A stretch of 64,000 nt of DNA, from contig PMSV01000006.1 in NCBI GenBank assembly GCA_003168265.1, positions 1-64,000 of the forward strand, in the 5' to 3' direction. The notes beneath the pieces were generated by a model. The model did no database searches. It was not told where the DNA came from and saw only the letters and a program-made list of their open reading frames with translations. This document shows positions 44,728-53,411 of the stretch, piece after piece; position 1 is the first letter of the stretch, and the number at the start of each line of letters is the position of its first letter. This stretch comes from Chitinophagaceae bacterium (lineage in GTDB: Bacteria; Bacteroidota; Bacteroidia; Chitinophagales; Chitinophagaceae). Both the position numbers and the translations under genes were made by a program.

Positions 44728-44741
44728 CACAAAGCAGGCTT
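44716..44741 (-). terminator. pnp terminator
   Basis: On the minus strand AAGCCTGC, a five-base loop and GCAGGCTT form an 8-bp stem, followed by a T run, 10 bases after the pnp stop. Confidence 0.85.
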
Positions 44742-44750
44742 CAGTTCTTT

Positions 44751-46919
44751 TTAATTATTATGGGGTCTTGGCGGAGCCTGATTTTCCCTCGGCTTGGGAG
44801 GCTCTGGTTTCGGCATCAACACTTTCCTGCTTAGCTTGAATTTTCCGGTCCGTTCATCGACGCCCACCAATTTCACTTTAACCACATCTCCTTCTTTCAG
44901 CACGCCTTCCATGTTTTCCAGACGTTTCCAGGAGATTTCGCTTATATGAAGCAGTCCTTGCTTTCCAGGCAGGAACTCAACAAAGGCCCCGAATTCCTTG
45001 ATCCCTTTTACAGTACCCTCGTAAACCGTCCCTATTTCCGGAACAGCTACAATGCCTTTGATCCAGGCAACGGCCTTGTCCAAGCCTTCTTTGGCCGGGC
45101 TGAATATACTGACCTCTCCAAAACTGCCAACCTCTTCGAGGTTGATGGTAGTTCCAGTCTCGCGTTGGATTTCCTGTATGATTTTCCCTTGCGGCCCGAT
45201 AACGGCTCCGATAAATTCTTTGTCAATGAAGAGCTTAACCATACGTGGTGCATGTGGTTTGACATCCTCTCTTGCAGCAGGCTGGCAGTCGTACATCGCT
45301 TCAAGAATATGCAGACGGCCTTTTCTTGCCTGCTCCAATGCTTCTCTCATTGTATCCATGCTCAAACCATCAACCTTAATATCCATCTGGACTCCGCAAA
45401 TGCCATCGCGCGTTCCCGTTACTTTGAAGTCCATATCTCCTAAGTGATCTTCATCACCGAGAATATCTGTGAGGATGGCATATTTACCATCGGTTGGTCT
45501 CGTGATAAGCCCCATCGCCACTCCGCTGACATGTTTAGGAAAAGGCACGCCGGCATCCATGAGGGCCAGTGAGCCAGCGCAAACCGTAGCCATAGAAGAA
45601 GAACCATTGGACTCAAGGACATCGCTTACCACGCGAACGGTATAAGGATAATCATTTCCAGGCATCATTTTTTTCAGCGAACGCTGGGCCAGGTTTCCAT
45701 GGCCGACTTCCCGGCGTCCAGGTCCGCGAAGCATTTTCACCTCGCCGGTTGAAAAAGGGGGGAAATTATAATGCAATATGAACTTGCTGTAATCGGATTT
45801 TGCCGCACTTTCCACCAGCAATTCATCAAGTGGTGTTCCCAGTGTCACAGTAGTAAGGGATTGGGTTTCGCCCCTGGTGAAAAGAGCTGAACCATGGGGT
45901 GTAGGCAGCACATCCGTCTCCATTGACAGGGCTCGGATTTCCTCCAGCTTGCGTCCGTCCAGGCGGATGCGGTCGTCGAGGATCATATTTCGTACCACTT
46001 CCCATTTCAGGTCTTCAAAATATTTTCCGGCCAATTTTTTTTGTTCAGCCGTGGCTTCCTCGCCCAAACCGGAGAGGAGTTCTTCTTTAAGTTTACCAAA
46101 AGCATCGAAACGTTCATTCTTGCTGCTGCCCTTACGGGAAATCTCGTAGACTTTGTCCTTTGCAAAGACTTTCACCTTACTATTCAATTCCTCGTTCTGT
46201 TCAGGCTTCTTATAATCTCTTTTACCGCCTGCTCCTGCAAGTACTCTGAGTTCCTGCTGCGCTTTGATCTGAAAGCGAATGGCTTCATGGGCCAGTTCCA
46301 GGGCTTTTACCAGGTCCTCTTCGCTGCATTCAGAAGATTGTCCTTCCACCATCATCAGGTTTTTTTCCGTGGCGGCAACGATGAAATCCATATCAGCTTT
46401 TTCCAACTCGGATCGGGAAGGATTCACTTTAAACTCTCCATCAGCACGGGCAATACGAGCCTCACTGATGATTTCTTTGATGGGGATATCCGATACCGCC
46501 AAAGCTGCAGATGCTGCCAGGCAGGCCAGGGCATCGGGCATCACTTCAGTATCGCTGGAAATTAATGTGATCAGCACCTGCACTTCGCAGAGATAGTCTT
46601 CCGGAAAAAGAGGCCGGAGCGCTCGGTCAACCAAACGGCTGATCAACACTTCAGAATCACTCAGCCTTCCTTCTCTTTTAAAAAAAGAACCGGGAATGCG
46701 TCCAGCCGAGGCAAATTTTTCCTGGTAGTCCACAGAAAGGGGGAAAAAATCCTGGCCTTCTCTAGGTTCCTTGTTGGCAACGACCGTTGCCAGTATGATA
46801 GAATTCCCCTGTCGGACAGTCACCGACCCATCGGCCTGCCTGGCCAATTTGCCGGTCTCTATAAAGACCTCCCGGCCACCGCCAAGATCGAATTTAACAC
46901 TTTTGGGTTGTGAAAGCAT
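44751..46919 (-). CDS. pnp: Polyribonucleotide nucleotidyltransferase (PNPase)
   Basis: The 722-aa protein has the full PNPase plan: two RNase PH-like domains (the first with FFKREGRLSDSEVLISRLVDR, the second with FTRGETQSLTTVTLG and GPGRREVGHGNLA), then a KH domain (GAVIGPQGKIIQEIQRETG) and an S1 domain (GTVYEGTVKGIKEFGAFVE), with a short Pro-rich tail. It degrades RNA phosphorolytically from the 3' end. It lies downstream of rpsO, the classical rpsO-pnp order, but a terminator separates the two here. Confidence 0.97.
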   Translation of the reverse strand: MLSQPKSVKFDLGGGREVFIETGKLARQADGSVTVRQGNSIILATVVANKEPREGQDFFPLSVDYQEKFASAGRIPGSFFKREGRLSDSEVLISRLVDRALRPLFPEDYLCEVQVLITLISSDTEVMPDALACLAASAALAVSDIPIKEIISEARIARADGEFKVNPSRSELEKADMDFIVAATEKNLMMVEGQSSECSEEDLVKALELAHEAIRFQIKAQQELRVLAGAGGKRDYKKPEQNEELNSKVKVFAKDKVYEISRKGSSKNERFDAFGKLKEELLSGLGEEATAEQKKLAGKYFEDLKWEVVRNMILDDRIRLDGRKLEEIRALSMETDVLPTPHGSALFTRGETQSLTTVTLGTPLDELLVESAAKSDYSKFILHYNFPPFSTGEVKMLRGPGRREVGHGNLAQRSLKKMMPGNDYPYTVRVVSDVLESNGSSSMATVCAGSLALMDAGVPFPKHVSGVAMGLITRPTDGKYAILTDILGDEDHLGDMDFKVTGTRDGICGVQMDIKVDGLSMDTMREALEQARKGRLHILEAMYDCQPAAREDVKPHAPRMVKLFIDKEFIGAVIGPQGKIIQEIQRETGTTINLEEVGSFGEVSIFSPAKEGLDKAVAWIKGIVAVPEIGTVYEGTVKGIKEFGAFVEFLPGKQGLLHISEISWKRLENMEGVLKEGDVVKVKLVGVDERTGKFKLSRKVLMPKPEPPKPRENQAPPRPHNN

Positions 46920-47003
46920 ATTATTGGAATTTTAGGATTGTAGAAGTCAGGAGGGGCGGATAAACAACCACAATCCGGGTTTAAAAATCATTAGTTCCTG
47001 GAT

Positions 47004-47036
47004 ACAAAAAAAGATTCCCAACACTGATGTTGGGAG
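47004..47036 (-). terminator. rpsO terminator
   Basis: On the minus strand TCCCAACA, a four-base loop and TGTTGGGA are followed by a run of seven Ts. It lies between rpsO and pnp, so pnp either depends on read-through or has its own promoter in 46920-47003. Confidence 0.82.
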
Positions 47037-47105
47037 AAAAAATTGTATGCTACATGCCAATTATTTTCAGAATGTTTTCGGTATTGTTTTCAGCGTGTTT
47101 TCAGT

Positions 47106-47378
47106 TTATTTTCTGAGGCCGAGTTTTTCAATCAGCTCGCGATATCCCTGAAGGTTTTGTTTGCTTAGATAAGTAAGAAGGCGTTTTCTTTTACCTACCA
47201 GTTGCATCAAGCCGCGATGAGTTGAAAAATCTTTTTTATTAGCCTGAAGATGTTCAGATATGCTGTTGATTCTTTCAGTAAGCAAAGCAATCTGACCTTC
47301 AATAGAGCCCGTATTGGCAGATTTTCCGCCAAACCCCGAAAAAACGTTTTGTTTTTTTTCTTTGGTCAAATAAGACAT
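47106..47378 (-). CDS. rpsO: 30S ribosomal protein S15
   Basis: This 90-aa protein matches S15 throughout: GSIEGQIALLTERINSISEHL, HRGLMQLVGKRKRLLTYL and LIEKLGLRK. It binds 16S rRNA and is an early assembly protein of the 30S platform. Normal length and start. Confidence 0.97.
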   Translation of the reverse strand: MSYLTKEKKQNVFSGFGGKSANTGSIEGQIALLTERINSISEHLQANKKDFSTHRGLMQLVGKRKRLLTYLSKQNLQGYRELIEKLGLRK

Positions 47379-47422
47379 TTCGAATTTTTTAGAAACCTTT
47401 TTTATTCTGTTAATTTCGGCGG

Positions 47423-47430
47423 CAAAACTA
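47423..47430 (-). promoter_or_regulatory. Probable -7 box of rpsO
   Basis: The minus strand reads TAGTTTTG (TAnnTTTG), 45 bases before the rpsO ATG. Confidence 0.5.
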
Positions 47431-47476
47431 ACTAAAATAATCTGAAATTTGAAATTCTTTAAAAAGGACCCGAAGC

Positions 47477-48607
47477 TTGCCGGAGAACCCGGAATTAATT
47501 ATTACCGAATTGACTAAGGCCACGCATATTTATTTTACTGTAACCAACGACCTGGTTTTCGACCAGCGTATGCGTCGCATTTGTAATTCCTTGTCGGGTG
47601 CCGGTTATTTCGTGACCCTTGTTGGAAGACAATATGGAGATTCCCCGGTTACTGAAATGGAAAAATACCGGCAAGTTCGCTTGCATTGCTATTTCCGTAA
47701 AGGGAGGGCTTTTTACGCAGAATTCAATATTCGCCTGTTTCTTTACCTTTTTTTCAGCAAGATCGATATAATATGCGCAATCGATCTCGACACTATTCTT
47801 CCTTGTTTGTTGGTTTCCAGGGCCAAAGGGATAACAAGGATTTATGATGCCCATGAACTCTTTTGTGAAATGAAGGAGATAGTGAGCCGGCCGGGAATTT
47901 ACCGTTACTGGAAAACTGTTGAAAAATGGGCTGTTCCCCATTTCCACCAGGGTTATACGATAAGTGACCCAATTGCTCAGGAATTTGAAAAAAATTATGG
48001 GGTTCATTATTCGGTGATCCGCAATCTTCCCTGTAAACAGGTGGAATTGGATACCGGGACCAATGAGGGTTTTATCTTATACCAGGGTGCGGTCAATGAA
48101 GGACGCAGCTTTGAAACCCTGATACCTGCAATGATTGAAGCAGAAGCGAATCTTTTGATCTGCGGGGATGGGAATTTTACGGATCAGGCTAGGGCCCTGG
48201 TCAAAAAATACAAACTGGAAGATAAGATCATTTTTAAGGGCATGCTGAGACCGGTTGATTTGAGAATATATACCCAAAAGGCAAAAATTGGTCTTACTCT
48301 TTTTGAAAACACTGGAAAGAGCAATTATTACTCTCTTGCAAACCGTTTTTTTGATTATATACAGGCAGGGCTTCCGCAGATCTGTGTTGACTACCCGGCC
48401 TATCGAACCATCAATGAACAGTTTAATGTTGCGTTGCTTATCCCCGATCTGGAACCTCACACTATTGCCTGTGCCCTAAACAATTTGCTCCAGGATGATG
48501 TTTTATATGAGGAATTACACGAGAATTGCCTTAAAGCAAGAGATTACCTGAATTGGGAGGAGGAAGAAAAAAAACTTCTCTTTTTTTATAATCAATTAAG
48601 CAGTTAG
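47477..48607 (+). CDS. Glycosyltransferase, GT-B fold (first of pair)
   Basis: The 376-aa frame reads as a GT4-like enzyme: THIYFTVTNDLVFDQRMRRICNSL at the N terminus forms the first Rossmann strand and sugar-acceptor region, DAHELFCEM and LVKKYKLEDKIIFKGMLRP follow, and SNYYSLANRFFDYIQAGLPQICVD is the donor-binding stretch. No ATG precedes the first strand; starts are TTG 47477 (with AAAGGA nine bases upstream) or TTG 47510. It is followed at once by a second glycosyltransferase, and the two are likely co-translated. Acceptor unknown. Confidence 0.82.
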   Translation: MPENPELIITELTKATHIYFTVTNDLVFDQRMRRICNSLSGAGYFVTLVGRQYGDSPVTEMEKYRQVRLHCYFRKGRAFYAEFNIRLFLYLFFSKIDIICAIDLDTILPCLLVSRAKGITRIYDAHELFCEMKEIVSRPGIYRYWKTVEKWAVPHFHQGYTISDPIAQEFEKNYGVHYSVIRNLPCKQVELDTGTNEGFILYQGAVNEGRSFETLIPAMIEAEANLLICGDGNFTDQARALVKKYKLEDKIIFKGMLRPVDLRIYTQKAKIGLTLFENTGKSNYYSLANRFFDYIQAGLPQICVDYPAYRTINEQFNVALLIPDLEPHTIACALNNLLQDDVLYEELHENCLKARDYLNWEEEEKKLLFFYNQLSS

Positions 48608-48608
48608 C

Positions 48609-49730
48609 CTGGAAAAGCATGTACATATAGTTTCTTTCGATGTTCCCTATCCTGCTGATTACGGCGGAGTCATAGAAGTTTTTTATAAGTTGAAGGCATT
48701 GTCCGGTTTGGGAGTAAAGATCCATCTTCATTGTTTCGAATATGGAAGGGGCGAACAGCCCGAACTCGAGCGGTATTGCACGGAAGTTCATTATTATCAC
48801 CGCAATGAAGGTCATAAGGGTTTCTCTCACAGGTTGCCCTATATAGTTTGTTCCAGGTCCAACCAGGAATTGACGGATAATTTACTTGCCGATCAGTATC
48901 CCATATTGTTAGAAGGCATTCACTGTACACATTTACTGCAGGATCCACGTTTTGAAAACAGGAAGATATTATTAAGGCTTCACAATGTGGAGCATGAATA
49001 TTACCGTCAGCTTTTCAGGCATGAGCATTCGTTTTGGAAAAAAATATATTATTTCCACGAAAGCCGGATGCTTAAAAAATATGAAAGGAGCATTTCGGAA
49101 AAAGTCCTGATCCTTGCCATGTCACGTCAGGATGCGGAAAAATATGCAAAGGAATTTCAAATCCGCAATATCCATTACCTGCCTGCCTTTCATGCTTTCA
49201 ATGGATTGCAATGCAAAACGGGTTCCGGTTGTTTTTGCCTTTACCATGGCAATCTTTCAGTAGCCGAAAATGAAGCTGCTGCAATTTGGCTTTTACAGTA
49301 TGTATTCAGCGATATGGACCTTCCTTTTGTGATCGCCGGTAAAAATCCCTCCGAAAAATTACAAAGACTTGCCCACCAAAACAGGAATACCTGCATAGTT
49401 GCAGATCCCGCCATTGATGAAATGGAAGATATGGTCCGCAAGGCGCAGATCAATCTGACGCCTTCCTTTAATTGCACAGGCATTAAAATGAAACTGCTCA
49501 ATGCCCTGTTCTCCGGCCGTCATTGCATTACTAACCAGCAATCAGTGGTCCAATCCGGTCTGGAAAATACCTGTCACCTGGCCGGTACTCCGGAACAATT
49601 CAAAAAAATCATCGAAAAACTTTATCATACCCCCTTCCTGGAACAGGATATTTCAGAAAGAGAAAAAATATTATCCGGTAACTATTCCAATGAAAAAAAT
49701 GCCCTGCAGCTTATAGCATGGCTATGTTAG
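48609..49730 (+). CDS. Glycosyltransferase, GT-B fold (second of pair)
   Basis: The ORF-track start (TTG 48690) cuts off the first Rossmann strand. The same frame is open upstream and encodes KHVHIVSFDVPYPADYGG, which is typical for the N terminus of GT4 enzymes, back to CTG 48609, one base after the stop of the preceding gene. No ATG exists in this part of the frame, so a CTG start, another rare start, or a sequence error (CTG for ATG) must be assumed. C-terminal blocks VIAGKNPSEKLQRLA and NLTPSFNCTGIKMKLLNALFSGRH fit donor binding. Its end overlaps convergent ftsE by 20 bases. Confidence 0.75.
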   Translation: MEKHVHIVSFDVPYPADYGGVIEVFYKLKALSGLGVKIHLHCFEYGRGEQPELERYCTEVHYYHRNEGHKGFSHRLPYIVCSRSNQELTDNLLADQYPILLEGIHCTHLLQDPRFENRKILLRLHNVEHEYYRQLFRHEHSFWKKIYYFHESRMLKKYERSISEKVLILAMSRQDAEKYAKEFQIRNIHYLPAFHAFNGLQCKTGSGCFCLYHGNLSVAENEAAAIWLLQYVFSDMDLPFVIAGKNPSEKLQRLAHQNRNTCIVADPAIDEMEDMVRKAQINLTPSFNCTGIKMKLLNALFSGRHCITNQQSVVQSGLENTCHLAGTPEQFKKIIEKLYHTPFLEQDISEREKILSGNYSNEKNALQLIAWLC

Positions 49731-50400
49731 CATTGTCAAAAACCCTTCCTTTTTCGGTCTTCAACATGCGGGCGGGAAATTTCTTAATGACAATGTAATC
49801 ATGTGTGGCCATAATGATGGTGGTTGAGATTTCCCGGCATATGTTGAAGAGAAGTTGCATGATTTCATCTGAGGTTTCCGGGTCCAGATTTCCCGTGGGT
49901 TCATCCGCCAGAATGAGTTTAGGGGAATTGAGCAATGCCCTGGCAATATCCACACGTTGCTGTTCGCCTCCGCTCATTTCAAATGGCATTTTAAAACCCT
50001 TCGCCTTCAATCCGACTTTTTCCAGGACTTCCGCGATTTTGGCATCCATCAGCTTATGATCTTTCCAGCCTGTAGCGCGTAAAACAAATCGAAGATTTTC
50101 CGTCACGTTCCTGTCCGTCAGCAATTGAAAATCCTGGAATACCACACCCAGATTCCTCCTGAGGAAGGGAACGGTTTTCCAGTTCATTTGCTTGAGATCG
50201 AACCCCGCCACAAAGGCGGAGCCTTCTTTCAAAATGATATCGCCATAAAGGGTTTTGAGCAGACTGGATTTACCTGTTCCCGTTTTTCCGACCAGGTAAA
50301 CAAATTCCCCCTTTTCAACCGTAATGTTGACTTCCTGCAATATCAGGTTATCGCTTTGATAAATATTTACATTCTTCAGTTCGACGATAGCTTCACCCAT
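49711..50400 (-). CDS. ftsE: Cell division ATP-binding protein FtsE
   Basis: The 229-aa ABC ATPase has Walker A GKTGTGKSS, a Q-loop VFQDFQLL, the signature MSGGEQQR, Walker B LILADEP and a switch His in MATHD. FQDFQLLTDRNVTENLRFVLRATGW is typical of FtsE. With FtsX it controls peptidoglycan hydrolysis at the septum. No ftsX is adjacent, as is common when the two are separated in Bacteroidota. Confidence 0.88.
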   Translation of the reverse strand: MGEAIVELKNVNIYQSDNLILQEVNITVEKGEFVYLVGKTGTGKSSLLKTLYGDIILKEGSAFVAGFDLKQMNWKTVPFLRRNLGVVFQDFQLLTDRNVTENLRFVLRATGWKDHKLMDAKIAEVLEKVGLKAKGFKMPFEMSGGEQQRVDIARALLNSPKLILADEPTGNLDPETSDEIMQLLFNICREISTTIIMATHDYIVIKKFPARMLKTEKGRVFDNANIAML

Positions 50401-50477
50401 GTATGTAATGCATTAAGCAACAAATTTATGAAATTAATCGGCCTACTGAACGATTATGAACAGACTGTTAAAAAAGG

Positions 50478-50888
50478 CTAATTATTTTGTTTGACGGTGG
50501 TTTGATCGACCTGTACCAACTCATTTCCCGTAAGATCCAAAACCAGGTTTTGCAACTGATGCACATATTTTATATCGAGCAAATAGCCTTTATCGGAATA
50601 GTGTAAGAAATATCTTTCATATCGCTTTAAAACAGTGATGTATTGATGCAATTCCCACCTGAGTTCATGATCGAGTGCGCCCGTGAAACGCTGCATCCAG
50701 GTTTCGGTTAGTGCGATGGGTTGAATTAACTTATACAAGCCCGGATCGGCTTTGAACCATATAAAATGCTCCAGTCTTAGAGCTACCTCAATAGACTCGG
50801 GGGCGGAAAATTCCTGTGAGAATGCCCCGTTCAAAGTCAATGGGCCTTTGATAAAATTCCCGATTCTCAATTCATGCAATGAAATCAT
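50478..50888 (-). CDS. Small protein of unknown function
   Basis: I start this at ATG 50888 (MISLHELRIGNFIKG), giving 136 aa; the first 85 residues of the 221-aa ORF overlap the divergent NDH-2 gene and lack coding character. LRIGNFIKGPLTLNG followed by a helical region (VHQLQNLVLDLTGNELVQV) resembles a group of small Bacteroidota proteins whose role is not known to me. It is convergent with nothing and divergent from NDH-2. Confidence 0.6.
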   Translation of the reverse strand: MISLHELRIGNFIKGPLTLNGAFSQEFSAPESIEVALRLEHFIWFKADPGLYKLIQPIALTETWMQRFTGALDHELRWELHQYITVLKRYERYFLHYSDKGYLLDIKYVHQLQNLVLDLTGNELVQVDQTTVKQNN

Positions 50889-51068
50889 AATAGCTAAAAT
50901 TTGACGGCGGGGATTCCGGCCGCTATAGCGGAGCCAAATTTGTGGTTTACGCAAATCTAAGCTGTTTGATTGAAATACGGACTCGATTTTGGATATGTCA
51001 AATCTGATAATTCCCGGGAATTGGGATTTTCCGCTGAATGGACGATTTTGCATCCGTAAACAAGTAGC

Positions 51069-52343
51069 ATGCAAACAAAAGAAATCGTGATTGTTGGGGG
51101 TGGCTTTGCCGGCATCAATCTTTCTCTGAGACTGGCCGATCATCCCGGTTTTTCCGTTACCTTAATAGACAGGAATAACTATAATTTTTTTCCGCCATTA
51201 TTATACCAGGTGGCCACGGGTTTTCTGGAATCTTCCAATATCTGTTATCCTTTCCGGAAATTATTCCAACACAAAAAAAACCTCCATTTCAGAATCGGAG
51301 ACCTTATCCGTATTCAGGATCAGGAAAAAAAATTAATTCTTACCACAGGGGAATGCAGTTATGACGAACTCGTACTGGCTACGGGCACCGAAACAAATTT
51401 TTTCGGGATGGAGAATGTAAAAAAATTCGCCATACCGATGAAGACCGTAAATGACGCATTGGGAATGCGCAACCATTTCCTTCAAAAACTCGAGGAAGCG
51501 ACTTTTGAAAAGGATCCGGTCGAAAGAATGCGCCTCATGACTATCGTAGTGGCAGGAGGAGGTCCCACAGGTGTTGAAGTTTCCGGCATGTTGGCTGAAC
51601 TGAAGAAAAATATCCTTTCTAAAGATTATCCTGAACTATCACCGGAAGAGGTTTCTAATAGCAATATTTATTTAGTGGATGCAGGCAATGCCTTACTTGC
51701 TCCTATGAGCGTACAATCCCAGAAACAGACCGCCGGGGCGCTTGGTAAAATGGGCGTGATAATTAAACTGAGCTTGCACGTTACGGATTATGACGGTGAG
51801 AAGGTCTCTCTGAGCAATGGGGAAAGCATCGATACCAAGTCTCTGATCTGGGCCGCCGGAGTCACCGCAGGCAGGATGGATGGAATCGGTCCCGACCATT
51901 ACGGGAAAAACAACAGATTATTGGTTGATGAATTCAATCGCCTGATTGGAATGGAACATATTTATGCCATCGGGGACAATTGCCTGCTGAGTAAGGACCC
52001 TCTTTATCCAAGTGGACATCCCCAGGTGGCGCAGGTGGCCATCCAACAGGCCCGCAATCTGTCCCATAATCTTTTGGCCGGTGAAAAAGGCGAAGCACTC
52101 AAGGCTTTCCGCTATCATGACAAAGGGAGTATGGCCATAATCGGCCGCAATAAAGCTGTAGCCGATTTGCCCAATAAAATGCATTTCTCCGGTTTTATCG
52201 CATGGTTCATATGGGTTTTTGTCCACTTGGTTTCACTCATCAATTACCGCAACCGGGTTAAAACATTATATAATTGGATGATCGCTTATTTTACCAAAGA
52301 CCAATCCTTAAGAATGATCATTCGGCCCGAAAAGAAAAAATAG
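51069..52343 (+). CDS. Type II NADH dehydrogenase (NDH-2)
   Basis: This 424-aa flavoprotein has the FAD-binding VIVGGGFAGINLSLRL, the NADH-binding VVAGGGPTGVEVSGMLAE, the second FAD contact IYAIGDNCLL, and the quinone-site AQVAIQQARNLSHNLL. A C-terminal amphipathic to hydrophobic stretch (FIAWFIWVFVHLVSLINYRNR) is the membrane anchor found in NDH-2. It transfers electrons from NADH to quinone without pumping protons. Confidence 0.9.
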   Translation: MQTKEIVIVGGGFAGINLSLRLADHPGFSVTLIDRNNYNFFPPLLYQVATGFLESSNICYPFRKLFQHKKNLHFRIGDLIRIQDQEKKLILTTGECSYDELVLATGTETNFFGMENVKKFAIPMKTVNDALGMRNHFLQKLEEATFEKDPVERMRLMTIVVAGGGPTGVEVSGMLAELKKNILSKDYPELSPEEVSNSNIYLVDAGNALLAPMSVQSQKQTAGALGKMGVIIKLSLHVTDYDGEKVSLSNGESIDTKSLIWAAGVTAGRMDGIGPDHYGKNNRLLVDEFNRLIGMEHIYAIGDNCLLSKDPLYPSGHPQVAQVAIQQARNLSHNLLAGEKGEALKAFRYHDKGSMAIIGRNKAVADLPNKMHFSGFIAWFIWVFVHLVSLINYRNRVKTLYNWMIAYFTKDQSLRMIIRPEKKK

Positions 52344-52370
52344 ATCTCTTGATTTACTTAAATTTATCAG

Positions 52371-53372
52371 ATGGAATACACTCCCAACGATAATCGATAC
52401 GACGGAATGGAATACCGTCGCTGCGGAAATAGCGGACTGAAGTTGTCTGCCATTTCCCTGGGCCTTTGGCACAATTTCGGAAATGTGGATCCTTTTACAA
52501 ATATCAGGTATATCCTATTGACTGCATTTGATAATGGGATCACTCATTTTGATCTGGCGAATAATTATGGACAGCCAGCCGGTTCTGCAGAGGAAAATTT
52601 TGGCCGGATCATGGGAAAAGACCTTCATCCCTATCGTGACGAGCTGGTCGTTTCCACCAAGGCCGGCTATTATATGTGGCCCGGACCATATGGAGAATGG
52701 GGTTCAAAAAAATACCTGGTAGCCAGCATCGATCAGAGCCTGAAACGCATGGGGCTCGATTATGTGGATATCTTTTATCATCACCGACCGGATCCACACA
52801 CGCCTTTAGAAGAAACCATGGCCACCCTGGACCTGCTTGTAAGGCAGGGAAAGGCGCTTTATGTAGGGATTTCCAACTATAGGGCAAAGGACGCAGCAGA
52901 AGCTATAAGGATACTGAATGGGATGGGAACCCCCTGCCTGATCCATCAACCCAAATATTCCATGCTGGACAGATGGGCTGAACACGAACTCCTTCCCTTA
53001 CTGGGCCATGCCGGTGTCGGCTGCATACCGTTTTCCCCTCTTGCACAGGGATTGCTCACAGACAAATACCTTAATGGAATTCCGTCTGATTCGCGCGCTG
53101 GTAGAAAATTGGAGAATGGCGCCATACGCGAAGAGGCTATTACAGAAGAGGCCATCTTAAAAGCGAAACAACTTGCAGTGATTGCGAAACAAAGAGGGCA
53201 AAATCTTTCACAAATGGCCCTGGCCTGGATCCTGAAGGATCAACGGATCAGTTCGGTGCTGGTTGGAGCCAGTAAGCCTTCCCAAATCACTGATTCTATT
53301 AAATGCCTGTCCAACTATCAATTTAGCGAGGAAGAATTGGGCCGGATCGATGGCATTCTGAATGGGGATTGA
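52371..53372 (+). CDS. Aldo/keto reductase, YghZ (glyceraldehyde-3-phosphate reductase) type
   Basis: The 333-aa protein begins YDGMEYRRCGNSGLKLSAISLGLWHNFG, the signature of the YghZ/Gpr branch of aldo/keto reductases (AKR14-like). The catalytic tetrad is visible as D (HFDLANNYG), Tyr in the same block, Lys (VVSTKAGY) and His (DIFYHHRPD). It is NADPH-dependent and is thought to detoxify L-glyceraldehyde 3-phosphate or methylglyoxal. It starts 27 bases after NDH-2, on the same strand. Confidence 0.9.
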   Translation: MEYTPNDNRYDGMEYRRCGNSGLKLSAISLGLWHNFGNVDPFTNIRYILLTAFDNGITHFDLANNYGQPAGSAEENFGRIMGKDLHPYRDELVVSTKAGYYMWPGPYGEWGSKKYLVASIDQSLKRMGLDYVDIFYHHRPDPHTPLEETMATLDLLVRQGKALYVGISNYRAKDAAEAIRILNGMGTPCLIHQPKYSMLDRWAEHELLPLLGHAGVGCIPFSPLAQGLLTDKYLNGIPSDSRAGRKLENGAIREEAITEEAILKAKQLAVIAKQRGQNLSQMALAWILKDQRISSVLVGASKPSQITDSIKCLSNYQFSEEELGRIDGILNGD

Positions 53373-53411
53373 AAAAATGACAACCCTGATCTTAACCTAA
53401 TTACGTGAGAT

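Noticed and set aside
50889-51143. N-terminal 85 residues of the 221-aa ORF at 50478-51143
   Set aside because: It overlaps the NDH-2 gene and has no family similarity; the later ATG fits better.
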